A stretch of DNA of 64,000 nucleotides. Origin: Nemertoderma westbladi (Eukaryota; Xenacoelomorpha; Nemertodermatida; Nemertodermatidae). The notes beneath the pieces were generated by a model that was not told the DNA's origin, made no database searches, and saw only the letters and a program-made list of their open reading frames with translations. Where the stretch lies: contig JAUCBJ010005809.1 of NCBI GenBank assembly GCA_032718475.1, positions 1 to 64,000 of the forward strand. Reading direction: 5' to 3'. Shown here piece after piece: positions 1 through 10,958 of the stretch. Within the stretch, counting starts at the first letter, position 1; the number at the start of each line of letters is the position of its first letter. Both the position numbers and the translations under genes were made by a program.

Positions 1-340
1 GGAAGTAAACGGATGCGTGCTGTGTTGCTGGCCAACCTGCGGTACTGATAAGACTTGACGCGCTAAAAAACGCTCTAGAAACCTGTCGATAAACATAAAT
101 GCATATCGAACAATAATGCTAAAGGATATTACAAAAATTAAGAGTTTATTTCATTGGAGCTTTTATGTTTACATACATTGTGAAATGCTTTTAAATATAA
201 ATTTAAAATGAATTAATTTCAATATTAAATACTACCAATAAAACTACTTTATTATTATAATATATTCGATCGGAAAAATCAAAGAGAAATTGGTGTGTAA
301 AACGATTCATTATACAACATTATTTTCACTCTAAATATAT

Positions 341-560
341 GTCAGATAGGGGGGAAACTGGACGCAATAAAAATTCACCCCCTCTCCAGGGGAATTTGGA
401 CACAAATAACAGTTGATTACTCTCAAAAATAAAACTGTAACCTGTACGTTCTATTGGGTTTAGTTTATTGCTCTGGTTAAAATAACGTGCCACTGTAACC
501 TGCTCCTTTCCCTAAATTGAGAATTTAACATTGAGGCGGGATATTATTTCACCAAGATGG
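341..560 (-). mobile_element. LINE 3'-tail copy 1 (about 220 bp)
   Basis: This stretch is closely similar to the 3' untranslated tail of the nested LINE (6956 onward) and to a third copy at 39435-39637. Shared landmarks on the + strand are CAGATAGGG, AAACTGGACGCAAT, TTGGTTAAAATAACG and AACATTGAGGCGGGATATTA. Read as a LINE product it lies on the minus strand. It carries no reverse-transcriptase sequence, so it is either an extremely 5'-truncated insertion or a short unit spread on its own. Confidence 0.75.
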
Positions 561-955
561 ACCAACTCGCCAAGACCTGACTCTCTGCCCTACATTTTTT
601 CGAACAAATCGGCTCTGCCAGTCGATAACTCGAAAACTAAAACGACCGCTGAACTAGTCGGCGACCGTATGGCTTCAGTTCATAAAATATGTTTCCATAG
701 TCAATGTAGGTTTATTACATTGATAACGACTTTGTAGGTGTAGTAATAGTCTTACAGTACACACCAGCTGTCATAAATTGGCACAATATTTTCTTATTAA
801 ACAAAATCAATATAACAGATCAATCGTTTATTTCCATATCAAGTTCAAACTACCAACAGGAATATTTTCCATATGTTAGCTAATGACTAATAGTGTGCTT
901 CCCACCAAATTGAAACGAATCAATAAATCGTTGTTGTTTTAACTTCCTTTTTTAG

Positions 956-1152
956 ATGGCAGCGGTGGGAGCAGCATAGCGGCAAAGCAAGCGAAACGAA
1001 GGGCGGAACTGGAGAAGCAAGACAGGAGTTCGGAACGGCGATTACAGCGCATCAAGGCGTCATCAACAACAACAACCGCAAGTTCCTCAGCCGACGGCAT
1101 TCTACGGAAAAAAAGGAACGCCCCTAAAATAGCAGTGATTCGCCCCAAATAG
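956..1152 (+). CDS. Terminal coding exon of an unrecognised gene (partial)
   Basis: A pyrimidine-rich stretch ending in TTTTTTAG at 948-955 looks like a splice acceptor. It is followed at once by an open frame from 958 that encodes 64 residues and stops at TAG 1150-1152. The exon therefore begins in mid-codon, with AT at 956-957 completing a split codon. The peptide starts Gly/Ser-rich, then has a basic, glutamate-rich stretch that could be a short coiled coil (KQAKRRAELEKQ), then a Thr/Ser run, and ends in a basic tail KKRNAPKIAVIRPK. GC content and codon use are clearly higher than in the AT-rich flanks, as expected of real coding sequence. I do not recognise the family. The upstream exons should lie left of the window or in the first 900 bases, where I could not identify them. 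A poly(A) signal follows at 1310. Confidence 0.6.
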
Positions 1153-1309
1153 AGAAGATATACATTACATATTAATTTTAATGCAGATCAATATTATTAG
1201 ATCTATAAGTCATCTGTTACTCGCTATTAAATTCGTGAAGACCTACGAAACTCTGCATAAACCAGCAAACAAAACAAATTAAATTAAATTGAATGCCTGC
1301 ATGTCCAAC

Positions 1310-1315
1310 AATAAA
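1310..1315 (+). terminator. Poly(A) signal AATAAA
   Basis: AATAAA lies about 160 nt downstream of the stop codon of the 956-1152 exon, a usual distance for a short 3' UTR. Other AT-rich candidates follow, so the choice is tentative. Confidence 0.4.
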
Positions 1316-2280
1316 TTGTGTCTTAAAATTATTTTGGATTGCAGTTGTTTACTTAGGTTTACTTCTATTCCTAAAAATGCTAGTGTATTGAATTTTGAGC
1401 AAACCGTTTGTACCAGATTTAATAATATATTCAGTTGTAACTAATTATGCTTATTGCGATAACTAAAATGTATTTATTAATTCTAATCACCACGTACAAT
1501 ATATAACTAATTGTAATTTTAATTGGGCACTTTTTAAGTTATGGTATAAATATGTCGAATTGTTAGTAAAAGCAGAAAAACATCAGTCTCGACGAAGCCG
1601 GAGACGACCCGAAGGCTCCTATCAATAGTTTCTACCCGAAGGAAGGGGTGGGGTGCTACTCATATCCTAAGTATTGCTCTAATATCGAATTATTCATAGC
1701 CTCTGATCATATGGAAGAATTTTCATTCAAAATGTCATTTTGGTTTAAAATAAACGGGTTGTGGCACAAAAAATTAAACGTTTTAAAAAATTGTATATAA
1801 GATTCCAAAAACCTTCTTTTTCTTCCACTTTTGGGGTTTTGAATGCCTATCGCCTTTTACATTGCTCCTATGAATCAGAAATTAAGATATTGTAAATGTA
1901 ATTTCAAACAATTTGTTTTACATAATTTGTGATGGGATCCCCGAGTTGGCGAGGGAATCCCGACCAGTGTGTTTTTGTTTAGATAGTACCCGTGCCGCGT
2001 CGCTGCCTCCGCTGGCTGCTGAAAGGCTTGTGGTATCTGAACTGAAGGCCGGAGGCCGATTGAATAACTGAGTTTTAGTGGCAGTTGTTCGTAATGTCAG
2101 AATACAATAATAGCACCGTTACTAGACGACGGTTAAACCGTCTTGCTTCCACACTCTACACAAACCAACTGAACTAACAGGTAATAAATGCAACGGTTAT
2201 ATTACTAACACATATGGAATATTCCTACTGTTACGTGGCCTGGCCAATGAATGCACCCCAATCAGATGGTGTTCTGCCCC
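1316..2280. other. AT-rich spacer, no gene seen
   Basis: AT-rich sequence with two GC-richer patches, at about 1590-1660 and 1930-2060. No frame, RNA gene or repeat copy could be identified here. Confidence 0.5.
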
Positions 2281-2529
2281 ATCATTGGCTAACCTATCCT
2301 CCCTTCCCTTGGCACTCCCTGTTCCCTTTATGCCCACGTGCTAGCCCCTTTAGTCCCCCTGAGATGGCTTGTAGCCTCTTATCTCTACTTGTGGCTGGCA
2401 ATGTGTATTGCTCCTTCGTTGGTTATTAGGTGACATTATATTGCTAATGTCACCTAGCCAACTATAATTGGTAAAAAGCCACTTTCCCCATTTTCCGCTG
2501 GGTAGTGCAGGGAATTGGATTCGCTTACA
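2281..2529. repeat. Left copy of a 250-bp direct repeat
   Basis: Nearly identical, in the same orientation, to 4559-4808. It begins ATCATTGGCTAACC and ends GATTCGCTTACA, so an LTR reading TG...CA (2286-2529) is possible. Inside is a perfect 12-bp inverted repeat, TAGGTGACATTA at 2427-2438 and TAATGTCACCTA at 2445-2456, with a six-base loop. No target-site duplication is visible outside the pair, which leaves LTR status open. Confidence 0.7.
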
Positions 2530-3157
2530 CTCCCCCCCCCCCCCCCCATGCTATCTTCCCGGTGAGAAGATAGCATCAACCTTAAGTGCGCTCAAATTCC
2601 GCTGGAATCCAATCTAGTATTGGATGTGGGGTGGAATTCTCTTCTCAGGGTCAACTTTCCAGGCTGGCCCCCCTGGGTCTGTTTTCACTACCCATCCTTG
2701 GTACATCTGCGAGCTAAGCTGTACCAAGGCATCTGGCGTCTCTATTTTAGACGATCGCCTTAACTCCTCACACAATTTTATACTTCGGACTCTGTCGTCC
2801 GTTCTCCTCTCTCACTAGTCCCATAGGACTTATCCCCTCTATGCTCGCTCCCCAACTTGGAACTTGCACTCTTCTACTCTCTCCCCAACCCTAGCACCTT
2901 CTCCCCATGCTTCTCTCATACTCAACCCGTTTCATTCTTACTCACTTTTGTTGGGCCCCACATTCTTGTTTGTGCCGTCGCACTTAAGAAGTGAGGTCCG
3001 TTCAATGTCTCGTCCTCCTGTTTTAGTCAATTAGTCCCCAGTCCCAGTAGCTAATTGGAAAAGGTTATACCTGACTATAGTACGTATATTATATATTATA
3101 TATTCGTCTATACAATGTGTCTTAATCGCCCCCTTTCGGAAGTGATAACTCGTCTCT

Positions 3158-3178
3158 CCCCCCCCCCCCCCCCCCCCC
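3158..3178. repeat. Poly-C tract (21 nt)
   Basis: An uninterrupted cytosine run next to the stop codon of the broken minus-strand frame. A second run of 16 C lies at 2532-2547 just inside the left direct repeat, followed by a hairpin (GCTATCTTC / GAAGATAGC). Confidence 0.9.
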
Positions 3179-3689
3179 TACTTGAGTGAATTCATAAGTA
3201 CCGTCCAGTATTCCTCTCGGAACTTGTTCCGCTCCATCGGGTTGTGGCACACGAGTCCCATCAACCGACCCATCGCCACGGCTCCGTATTGTCCCGTGTT
3301 ATCCACCAATCCTAATCCATCCGGTTTCGTCATAGCCATGTAGAATACCTGCATGTCCAGAAGATTCGGGGTGCCCAGTCCAATAAATCCTCTCTGCGTC
3401 ATCGTGTATCGCCGATCTGATCTCGACCATAGTCTTTGACCTTACTAGCTTCTGCATCGCATCCGGTAGGTGGTTCAACTTTGGCCCGGTCTTCTTACGA
3501 TAGGTCGCTAGGTCAAACAGAAAAATATCTCCATTCAGCGCCACTAAATGCAGCAATATAGTTCTACTCGACCCTCCTGACCCCTTTCTTGTCCCACCAT
3601 CATCCTCTACTGTCCCCATGTCATCCAGGACCATATATCCGACCCTCTCCACGGAATACAACAAACTTATTCACTAGCTTCTCTGCCAT
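3178..3689 (-). pseudogene. Broken reading frame of unknown family inside the direct-repeat pair
   Basis: Three minus-strand frames follow one another. A short one starts at ATG 3689, a long one (121 residues) spans 3664-3299, and a third runs from about 3420 to the stop at 3178. Each looks protein-like where it is used: hydrophobic strands such as ILLHLVALNGDIFLFDL in the middle part, and a C-terminal part with LLDMQVFYMAM and EEYWTVLMNSLK. The simplest reading is one gene of about 170 codons broken by two small frameshifts. It ends against a poly-C tract. I cannot assign a family. Its position between two 250-bp direct repeats suggests it belongs to a mobile or virus-derived unit, but that is inference from context only. 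Confidence 0.4.
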
Positions 3690-4099
3690 CACGATTCTCC
3701 TCTCTCACCAGACTGGTGGTGTCTTAGAAAGGCTCAGTAGGGCAAGAGATAACTAAGTATGGTCTTAATTAGTTTAAATCAGTGATGGCCTACCTCCTTC
3801 CTATCTGCATTCTGCCAATGTTTCGTACGAATATTCCCCTTTATGTGCCAATTTACCCCTGATTTTTCAGTGCTGTGTTCACTACCCAACCTCAACTAAC
3901 ATGCCATTACTACAACTACTCAAGTACTCAACTACTATGTAAGTAATTCATCACTACTTGTCTACAGAGAAGACTAGCTTGCGATAATTATAATATACAT
4001 ATCGGAAAAAAAGAGAAGACTAGCTACAATTTCCTTACTCTTGTACTAGCTTCCTACCAAACGACTTTCTGGATCTGTAACAATGCTCTAACTCTGCAC
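3690..4099. other. Interior of the direct-repeat unit, no gene seen
   Basis: Low-complexity pyrimidine-rich sequence with short echoes of ACTACT. It may be the leader of the broken frame. No domain or RNA gene was recognised. Confidence 0.4.
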
Positions 4100-4199
4100 T
4101 ACGGGTTATGTGCTACAGTAGTCTAGTTCGTGCAGCCTACACGATCTATTCTACTACGCCTACATACCTCCATCAACTCCTCTCGTGGTGCCCTCGGTG

Positions 4200-4550
4200 C
4201 CCTGCCCACTCTAGTACGTATTACGTATTATTATTGGTCCCATTGACCCGGCATGTTTGGTATTTATTACGTACGTTGGCACATTGTGCCCATCAGACAT
4301 ACACAATGTATACCCTTCCAAACCTCACTATGGCACCATGTACCGTTCTACTACAGTATATATCGTATACTGATATTGGTCCCATTGACCCAGCATTTGG
4401 TGCGTATGTAAACTAGGTACGTTGGTACATTCGTGCCCATCCGACGTATGTAATTATAACTACCTACATCTAAATATTTAGTGCGTTGGTACTTCCATAC
4501 CCATCAAACGTACATAATGTCTACCTAAAGTGTACCTTGGTACTACTACT
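4200..4550. repeat. Imperfect tandem repeat, period about 140 bp
   Basis: ATTGGTCCCATTGACCC occurs near 4233 and again near 4375, each followed by GTACGTTGG, GCCCATC and a GTATAC/ACGTA-rich stretch. A third, shorter echo (GCGTTGGTAC, CCCATCAAACGTAC) lies at about 4482-4515. This is two to three diverged units directly upstream of the right direct repeat. Confidence 0.6.
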
Positions 4551-4558
4551 TACTTATA

Positions 4559-4808
4559 ATCATTGACTAACCTATCCTCCCTTCCCTTGGCACTCCCTGT
4601 TCCCTTTATGCCCACATGCTAGCCCCTTTAGTCCCCCTAGGATGGCTTGTAGCCTCTTATCTCTACTTGTGGCTGGCAACGTGTATTGCCTCCTTCGTTG
4701 GTTATTAGGTGACATTATATAGCTAATGTCACCTAGCCAACTATAATTGTTAAAAAGCCACTTTCTCCATTTTCCGCTGGGTAGTGCAGGGAATTTGATT
4801 CGCTTACA
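4559..4808. repeat. Right copy of the 250-bp direct repeat
   Basis: Matches 2281-2529 with roughly ten single-base differences and one extra base. The 12-bp inverted repeat is conserved at 4706-4735 while its loop differs by one base. Together with the left copy it bounds a 2.5-kb unit. Confidence 0.7.
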
Positions 4809-5179
4809 TAATTAATTAAGTTTTGGTATTTCATTTACTGGTATTTGAGACCTTACCGGCATATAAACTAAAATCAGTAAATAGTAAATAAGAATAAATT
4901 GTTATTAGCAAGTCGTAAGACTTGATTAGCAAGTTGTTAGACTTGATTACTGTAAAAAAAATAGGTAGGCCTACTGACTACTGGCTACTGGCTACTGGCT
5001 TCCCAATGCAACCCTATGGGAAAATGTATTCACTCTGCTATGTTAGACTGCTATGCCCTGGATTCAATAAAAGCTAATGCTATTACAGTAGGTTCCCGGG
5101 GAAAAGCTGGCGAGCTGAATGACTTGTTAGTTATACAGCAGTGTACATGTACGTACAGGGTACTATTACGGCTTCCCTA
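4809..5179. other. Spacer with short TACTGGC tandem run
   Basis: AT-rich spacer. A small run of (TACTGGC)n lies at about 4976-5001, and AGACTTGATTAGCAAGT is nearly duplicated at 4917-4945. No gene is visible. Confidence 0.5.
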
Positions 5180-5273
5180 TAGATAGATAGATTTATTTAT
5201 ACATTATGTAAAAACAATAACAAATACACCAAACAATGTACCGGTATAAAGGTATTGTCCAACATAACATATA

Positions 5274-5311
5274 GGATTACCCCTAAAGCTTTGCAGCTTA
5301 TTTCCAAGGGG
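5274..5311 (-). other. LINE 3' UTR hairpin (likely reverse-transcriptase recognition stem-loop)
   Basis: On the minus strand, CCCCT (5311-5307) pairs with AGGGG (5284-5280) around a loop that begins TGGAAATAAG, and the stem is followed directly by TAATCC. The same arrangement with different stem bases is present in the SINE copies at 54907-54943 and 60663-60699. Related LINEs need a 3' stem-loop to prime reverse transcription; the role here is inferred. Confidence 0.6.
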
Positions 5312-5365
5312 GTCCTTTATGTTACTTGGTTACAAATACAATATTACACTACGCTAACCTAAAAC

Positions 5366-5590
5366 CAATATAAAACGTAATTACACTATGTACATGTACA
5401 ACTTTACCGAGAGCGTGACAATGTCCGACTCAACGATAAAGATGTAATGTACAGAACAATTTAATATAAAACGCAATTACACTATGTACATGTACAACTT
5501 TACCGAGAGCGTGACAATGCCCGACTCAACGATAAAGATGTAATGTACAGAACAATTTATTATAAAACGTAATTACAGTATAAATAGTAA
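5366..5590. repeat. Tandem duplication in LINE 3' UTR, period about 98 bp
   Basis: A unit starting AATATAAAACG and containing ACTATGTACATGTACAACTT and ACCGAGAGCGTGACAATG occurs at about 5366-5461 and again at 5464-5560. A third partial start follows (TTATAAAACGTAATTACAGT). The two full copies differ at only a few positions, so the duplication is recent. Confidence 0.85.
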
Positions 5591-5602
5591 ATAATTAATA
5601 AA

Positions 5603-6810
5603 CTAATAACTTACTGTAGGACTATTGTACCTATTTTTACATTGCACACGGAGGTGAGATTTAACTGCAGATTTAAAAGAATGTTGATTATCTAGGTTTT
5701 TAATTTCATTAGGCAGAGCGTTCCAATTTTTAATGCCGTTAAAAAAGAAAGTATCAGATTCAAAGGATTTACAATTCGGGAGGTAGAAGTTTGAAGCACT
5801 AGCTCTGGTACTGTAAGAGTGTGTATCGCATACTTGAATTTTTGTTTTAGGTAATTGGGACATTTACCATTATACACTTTATGAACATGGTTAAGGCGTA
5901 GCAGCTTAACTCTACTATCTAAGTTAAGTAGTCCAGATTCAGAAAAGTCATCTGGAGTTAGGTGGTGCCTAGGTTTGTAGTCTTTAATAAATCGCACTAC
6001 TTTATTCTGAGCTACTTGTAATTTACATTTAAGCTGTTTGGTTAAGCCTTCATACCAAGAAGAGCATGCATAGTCCATGTGACACTGTATTAATGAAGAG
6101 CAAAGTAACTTGCGGGAGTCGGTGTTTAAACTATTTTGGTTTCTGTATAGAAACCTAAGCCTACTGTTAACTTTCGAGAAAATATTTTTCACTGTACTTT
6201 CTCCTGATAAGCAGTTATCCAATGTGGCGCCTAAATATTTAACTTCCTTTTTATTTTCAATCTTATGTCCATTACTAGTGACTTCAAACTTAGTTACCTT
6301 CTTTAACTTTCTTTTGGAACCAAACAAAATACTTTCAGTCTTACTGTAGTGAATGGATAGCTTATTATCAACCAACCACTCATTACAGGATTCTAGAACT
6401 GCACTTAACTTTTGGGAAATATGGATAGGATCTTTATGAGAGAAAATAAGAGCACTGTCGTCGGCATATAAAATGAGTTTAAAATCGGGATCTATACTAC
6501 TTATCATATCATTTACATAGCATACAAAAAGCAGAGGACCTAATATACTACCTTGCGGTACACCACAGGTAATCTCTTGTACAGTAGACTGCGATTTGCT
6601 AATGACTACAGTTTGACCTCTGTCTGACAGGTACGACTTGAACCAGTCTTTAGAACCTACACCCATCAGGCCTAACTTACCAAGCAGAATTTCGTGATCT
6701 ACAGTATCGAAAGCCTTTTGTAGGTCCAACATTACCATACCATACCATTTGCGTTATTACATCTAATTGTATCAGTTAAGTTAATAAGGCTACTGGTTAA
6801 GTTAACCTAA
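5603..6810 (-). pseudogene. Reverse transcriptase, C-terminal two thirds (CR1/L2-like LINE)
   Basis: The main frame (6738-5692) opens with [16 protein letters not shown], the motif carrying the first catalytic aspartate. It continues with [13 protein letters not shown] and [12 protein letters not shown] (the YADD catalytic site), KYLGATLD, and the long C-terminal region of this family. Near 5860 the frame shifts by one, and the true C-terminus is in the next frame, where [16 protein letters not shown] and FKSAVKSHLR are the family's usual ending. At the 5' side a tandem duplication of ATGGT near 6736-6745 also breaks the frame. Upstream of it, NLTDTIR-like sequence is readable to about 6810. 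With two frameshifts and no N-terminus the copy is dead. It belongs to a different family from the nested LINE at 6956-24790. Confidence 0.9.
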
Positions 6811-6838
6811 TAGTTGTTGTGTTCATTTGAAATCGGGT

Positions 6839-6857
6839 GGGGGGGGGGGGGGGGGGG
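6839..6857. repeat. Poly-G tract (19 nt)
   Basis: An uninterrupted guanine run in AT-rich DNA between the two unrelated LINE fragments. It is one of a dozen such tracts in the window. Confidence 0.95.
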
Positions 6858-6955
6858 TGAATTATGTTTTGGCAAAATTAATAGGCCCTTCTATAATAGA
6901 TATTGTTTTGTATCAGATATTATTTCTATTTAGACAGTACATCAGAACATCGATT

Positions 6956-7764
6956 TCAGATAGGGGGTCAAACTGGACGCAATTAAAATTCATCCCTCTT
7001 CAAGGGAAATTGGACGCAAATAACAGTTGATCAACTCTAAAAGATATAACTGTAACCTGTTCTATTGTGTTTAGTTTATTGTTTTGGTTAAAATAACGAG
7101 CCACTGTAACCTGCTCATTTTCCTAAATTGAGAATTTAACATTGAGGCGGGGTATTAATTCGCAAAGGCGTCGAATTTTGCATCGAGTTTTCCACCCTGT
7201 CTCTCGATTTAGACCAGACTCCCTATCACCCATGACATTTGCTAGATCATCCGCATCTTCAAGGCCAGTGTCCTTTAAGATGCGTCTCAAGAAAGTCATG
7301 GGCTGTCCACCATGCTTATTAACTCCATGAGGCTGCCAAAGTACAAGATTATGCACTGGCTGGTCCTCACGGCGAAAGCAATGTCCTGCAAAGCGGAGGC
7401 GATTTTGTTCTAGTGTCAAGCTTGGGGGAACCAATGAGACACCTCCAATGTTATATAGTGTCTGATTGGAGATGTGTGCATTGTACTTGACACAATGAAC
7501 AACACGTAGCATTCTTGTGAATGTGCCATCCAGAGATTTGGTGTTCTCAGCAGTTAGAGCCCAGCATGGACTCCCGTAGAGGAGTACTGGAACTACTGCT
7601 GCTCTAAATAATCGGACCTTAAGTTTCCGATTAATTCTCTGTGACTTCCAAATCCTGGAAAGCCTATTCAAGGCTGCCCATGCCTTTCCCTTACGTATTC
7701 GAAGGTCCTCACCTGACTTCCGGATCCATGATCCCAGGTAACAGAAGTCGTCCACATGCTCAAG
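6956..7764 (-). pseudogene. Nested LINE, segment 3: C-terminus of the RT protein and 3' UTR
   Basis: The frame reads MLEHVDDFCYLGSWI, then AWAALNRLSRIWKS, a VPVLLYGSPCWALT motif, LDGTFTRMLR, and RLRFAGHCFRR. This is the region after the catalytic core in endonuclease-type LINE proteins of invertebrates. The reading frame joins exactly to that of 9857-10953 if the solo LTR at 7770-9851 and one copy of CATAC are removed: the sequence across the seam would read RSKDG then MLEHVDDF. The coding part ends near 7123-7140 and passes into a 3' UTR of about 170 bp ending at CTATCTG (minus strand) near 6956. That UTR is repeated as tail-only copies at 341-560 and 39435-39637. Confidence 0.88.
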
Positions 7765-7769
7765 CATAC

Positions 7770-9851
7770 TGTTAAACTAGCGGGTACCCGTGCTTTACTG
7801 TCAAACAGGGGTGATCAGGAGCACGCTATTACTACTGTAGGACTGCTAAATACAAAACCGCTATTTACCGTTGGATGGCGCTAACCTGCCGTCCGCTAAT
7901 ATATTTTACTAATTTTTATACGGCTCCTGCAAATCGCTTGTTCCTTTCTCTACCGATCGCTCGATAGAGAGCTAACTGTTCGAATCTATGAGCCACGCGG
8001 GAATATCCAAAATAATAAACCCGAATCGGCTCCCTAAGCTACTTAAAACGAGTGTTAGAGGCTTGACACTCCAGAGTATATTCTTATGGCCTAATCTTAC
8101 TGCTAAAATGCGCAAATAACCGCGTCTTTTCTAATCGCAAATACTGGGGTTCCCTAACGGAATATGTGAATGTGAGAATATTTAAATAATCAAAAATGGG
8201 GCAGAATGTCTTATCGGGGACTGATACCTACTATGGGTCTAAACTTGCCTTCGGCTGGCTTTAGGCCAGCAAATCACTACTGCGTTCTGCGTGCTGGATA
8301 CTGCTATCTAGCTCATTGTCCGCTAATTCGAATAACCGCCCAGCGTGAATAGTTTACAGTACTCCAAATTATTACCTTAACTACTCTCCGCTATGCTGCG
8401 TACAAATTCTTAATTTTACTAATTAATTACAGTCACAAATATGAAACAGCGTACTAATTACTAAGTATTCCAGAATGCGCAATGATAATTTATGACGCAA
8501 CGGGTCGCACTAGTAACAGCCTAAATACCATATTATTTTTGACCTAATCAGTAATTATTTACTGTAAACTAAGAAATGGAAATCAATCAAGGGAAAAGAG
8601 CGCCTATCTAAGCATTCGTGATTTTATCAGGCACACTTTAGCAACACACCAATCAGCGTAACATTCAATAGTCAATACTTACCAATTTATAGTTCCTAAT
8701 GTACAATTTACAATTAGCAGTTCGCAACTCGCAATTCGCAATCCGCAGCCTACAGTTCGCAGTCTGAAACACGAAGGCCTCTCCCGGGTACATGTAGGCT
8801 TCCTAACTAACCCGATTCCCGTCCCCCTAATACTACAAAATAGAGACGAAATCTGGATCATCAGCCCCTAATTACTGTACCAGCGAGCAGTCCTTCCTCT
8901 ACACTGCCAACCTTCCAACCGCAACAGTGACCCCCCGCCGGCATTGCTCGCCTTTGAATCCTCCGCACTCCCTTCGTCGCTAACCCCCTGGTGCGTCCGC
9001 CGCGCCTACCGGTACCTTAGCCCTCCATCTAATGAGTAGCTACCGTAACGGCGCATGCAATCATACAGTCTGACAGTCTAAATAAATCCTGTGGGATTAT
9101 CGCATCTTAATCACATAGAAACATTAATTAAAGGGTAGAAATCATAGTTCCGATTGTAATTAGCAGTAATCATTGAGATTAAAGTGAGAAACACAGCAAG
9201 AAATCAGCAGAAATTACAAATTTGCAAATTATTGCAGGAAAACAAATGGAAATACAGAAAATACGCAAAAACTGAGATTGTGGATAAACTAAGAAAGAAT
9301 TACACTAGTTTGCAACGGATTACATTACATATACCGGAAATACCGCCAATTTATAGGTGATTCACGAAGGATGATGCAATAATTCTCTGATTGGTTCCCC
9401 AATCCGCGCTACCATTAGACCAACCTGGAAGCAGCTAGGCCAATAAGGATCCGGATTGTGAACCTATTGCTCCTTGGAATCACAAATCATCACCATATAT
9501 GGGAATTTTGGCGTTGCTTAATTTAGCGGTACTAATAATATGGTACATGAAAACTAATTTAGCGCAAATATAAAGAAAATTAAAACCAATACGCAGTTAG
9601 TCCTATTGAGGCTAATAACAGCAAGCTTATATCAAGGGTTTCATAGGAAACTTGCTACCGTGGAACTATTTACTTATATTTTACTACAAAATCACCTAGG
9701 TAGGACTACATACTGTATAAAAATGGATAAATTCAAAAATATGTGGGCGTTTTATTTCCTTATCTAAATTTGATTGCGCGTCTTTATGGCTTATCTAATA
9801 ATTATACTGTATGACGACTAATATAGGTACACAGCGCCATATATCGTAACA
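7770..9851. mobile_element. Solo LTR (2,082 bp) inserted in the LINE
   Basis: It begins TGTTAAAC and ends GTAACA, giving perfect 5-bp inverted termini (TGTTA / TAACA). It is flanked on both sides by CATAC (7765-7769 and 9852-9856). Removing it and one CATAC restores the open frame of the interrupted LINE. No coding domain was recognised inside; the interior is AT-rich with a GC-richer patch at about 8880-9060 and a short run of GCAGTTCGCA-like words near 8718-8765. The likely origin is an LTR retrotransposon whose two LTRs recombined. The family and strand are unknown, and it is not a copy of the Pao LTR at 10959. Confidence 0.88.
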
Positions 9852-9856
9852 CATAC

Positions 9857-10953
9857 CATCCTTTGATCTTATGCTCATCCGATCAGAGACTTGCTGAGGA
9901 CTTTCAAAGTTAACTGTCAAAATTTTGGTCTTTCTGGAGTTAATAAAAAGACCAACACTAGAAGCAGCATGTTCTAATGAGCTGAGGAGCCGTTGGGCTC
10001 CCTCTAATGATTCTGAGAGTACTCCTAAGTCATCAGCAAAGTCTAGATCAGTTAGGTTCTTGGCAGGATTTCCTCGACTTCTGGAGCCAGTAGGTGGAGT
10101 TATCATCACCCCATCATCATTATGATGATCTAAGGACATGCATAGAACATAGTCAACCACAATAATGAACAAGAATGGTGCAAGTGTGTCTCATTGGAGG
10201 ACGCCCCATAACACTTCAAATGGTTCTGTGTCACCGTCAACAGTAGACACAAATGTTGTCGAACCATCGTATACTGATCTGATTGCTGCAATAATTTCAT
10301 CGGAATCCCATATAATGAAAGTATACTGAACATACGTGAGCGAGAGACTGAATCAAAGGCCTTGAATAAGTCAACAAAGATAACAGCCAGATGCCTGTCT
10401 TTCTTTTTTGATAATTCTTCAATTATCCTTCTAAGTGCCTAAATGGGCTCCATGGTCCCACGACCTTTACGAACCCATTCTGATTTCCACGGAGCAGTCT
10501 CTCAATGGGATCCCTGATGCGATTTAATAGAATCCTATTGTATAGCTTTGCAGCAATCGAGATCAATGAGATTCCCCGAAAAGAACCATAGAGTTTTAGG
10601 TTGCCCTTCTTGGGAACTGGCACCAACTTATTTGTTTTCATTTCTAGTGGGACTCTTGTTGTTCGGTACATGTCTACTATGATTGGATAGATGAGCTTTT
10701 AACACTCAGGTATTTTAAAGACCTCAGGGGGAACACCATCTACTCCACTGGCACGATTGGTCTTAATGCTCTTTGCAGCAGCCTTCACTTCTGCAAAGGA
10801 GATATCGCCAATGGGAATATCTGGGAGTACAGACTCAGACACTTTTACTTCTTTGAAGTTATCAGGCAATACCCTGTCATTATTGAGGAGCTTTTCAAAG
10901 TGGGCTTTCCAACCATTGAGGCGATCGGCTGGTGATTCAGCCTTAACCTTGGT
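9857..10953 (-). pseudogene. Nested LINE, segment 2: reverse transcriptase core
   Basis: From the right end the minus strand encodes a connector readable as KVKAESPADRLNGWKAHF, then a stretch ending ASGVDGVPPEVF. It continues with LVPVPKKGNLKLYGSFRGISL (the usual fingers motif with NYRPISL replaced), RDPIERLLRGNQNGF, and, after frameshifts, LTDLDFADDLGVLSES carrying the FADD catalytic site and SSVGLFINSRKTKIL. At least one stop (after KIPEC, about 10698) and several frameshifts interrupt it. The segment lies between the solo LTR on its 3' side and the Pao element on its 5' side, and its reading frame agrees with segment 1 across the Pao insertion point. Confidence 0.88.
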
Positions 10954-10958
10954 GGTTG

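Larger units (their letters stand above)
5180..6810 (-). mobile_element. 5'-truncated CR1/L2-like non-LTR retrotransposon
   Basis: Reverse-transcriptase homology begins abruptly near 6810 and runs on the minus strand to a stop at 5603, followed by a 3' UTR. The tail ends in a short (TCTA)n microsatellite (ATAGATAGATAGATTTATTT on the + strand, 5179-5200). Tails of short tandem repeats, with no long poly(A), are typical of CR1/L2-type LINEs. The copy lacks the endonuclease and the N-terminal part of the reverse transcriptase, the usual result of incomplete reverse transcription. Confidence 0.85.

Noticed and set aside
3178-3689. Assignment of the broken frame to a viral nucleocapsid or capsid family
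   Set aside because: Size and context made me consider it, but no motif that I can name supports it, so the family is left open.
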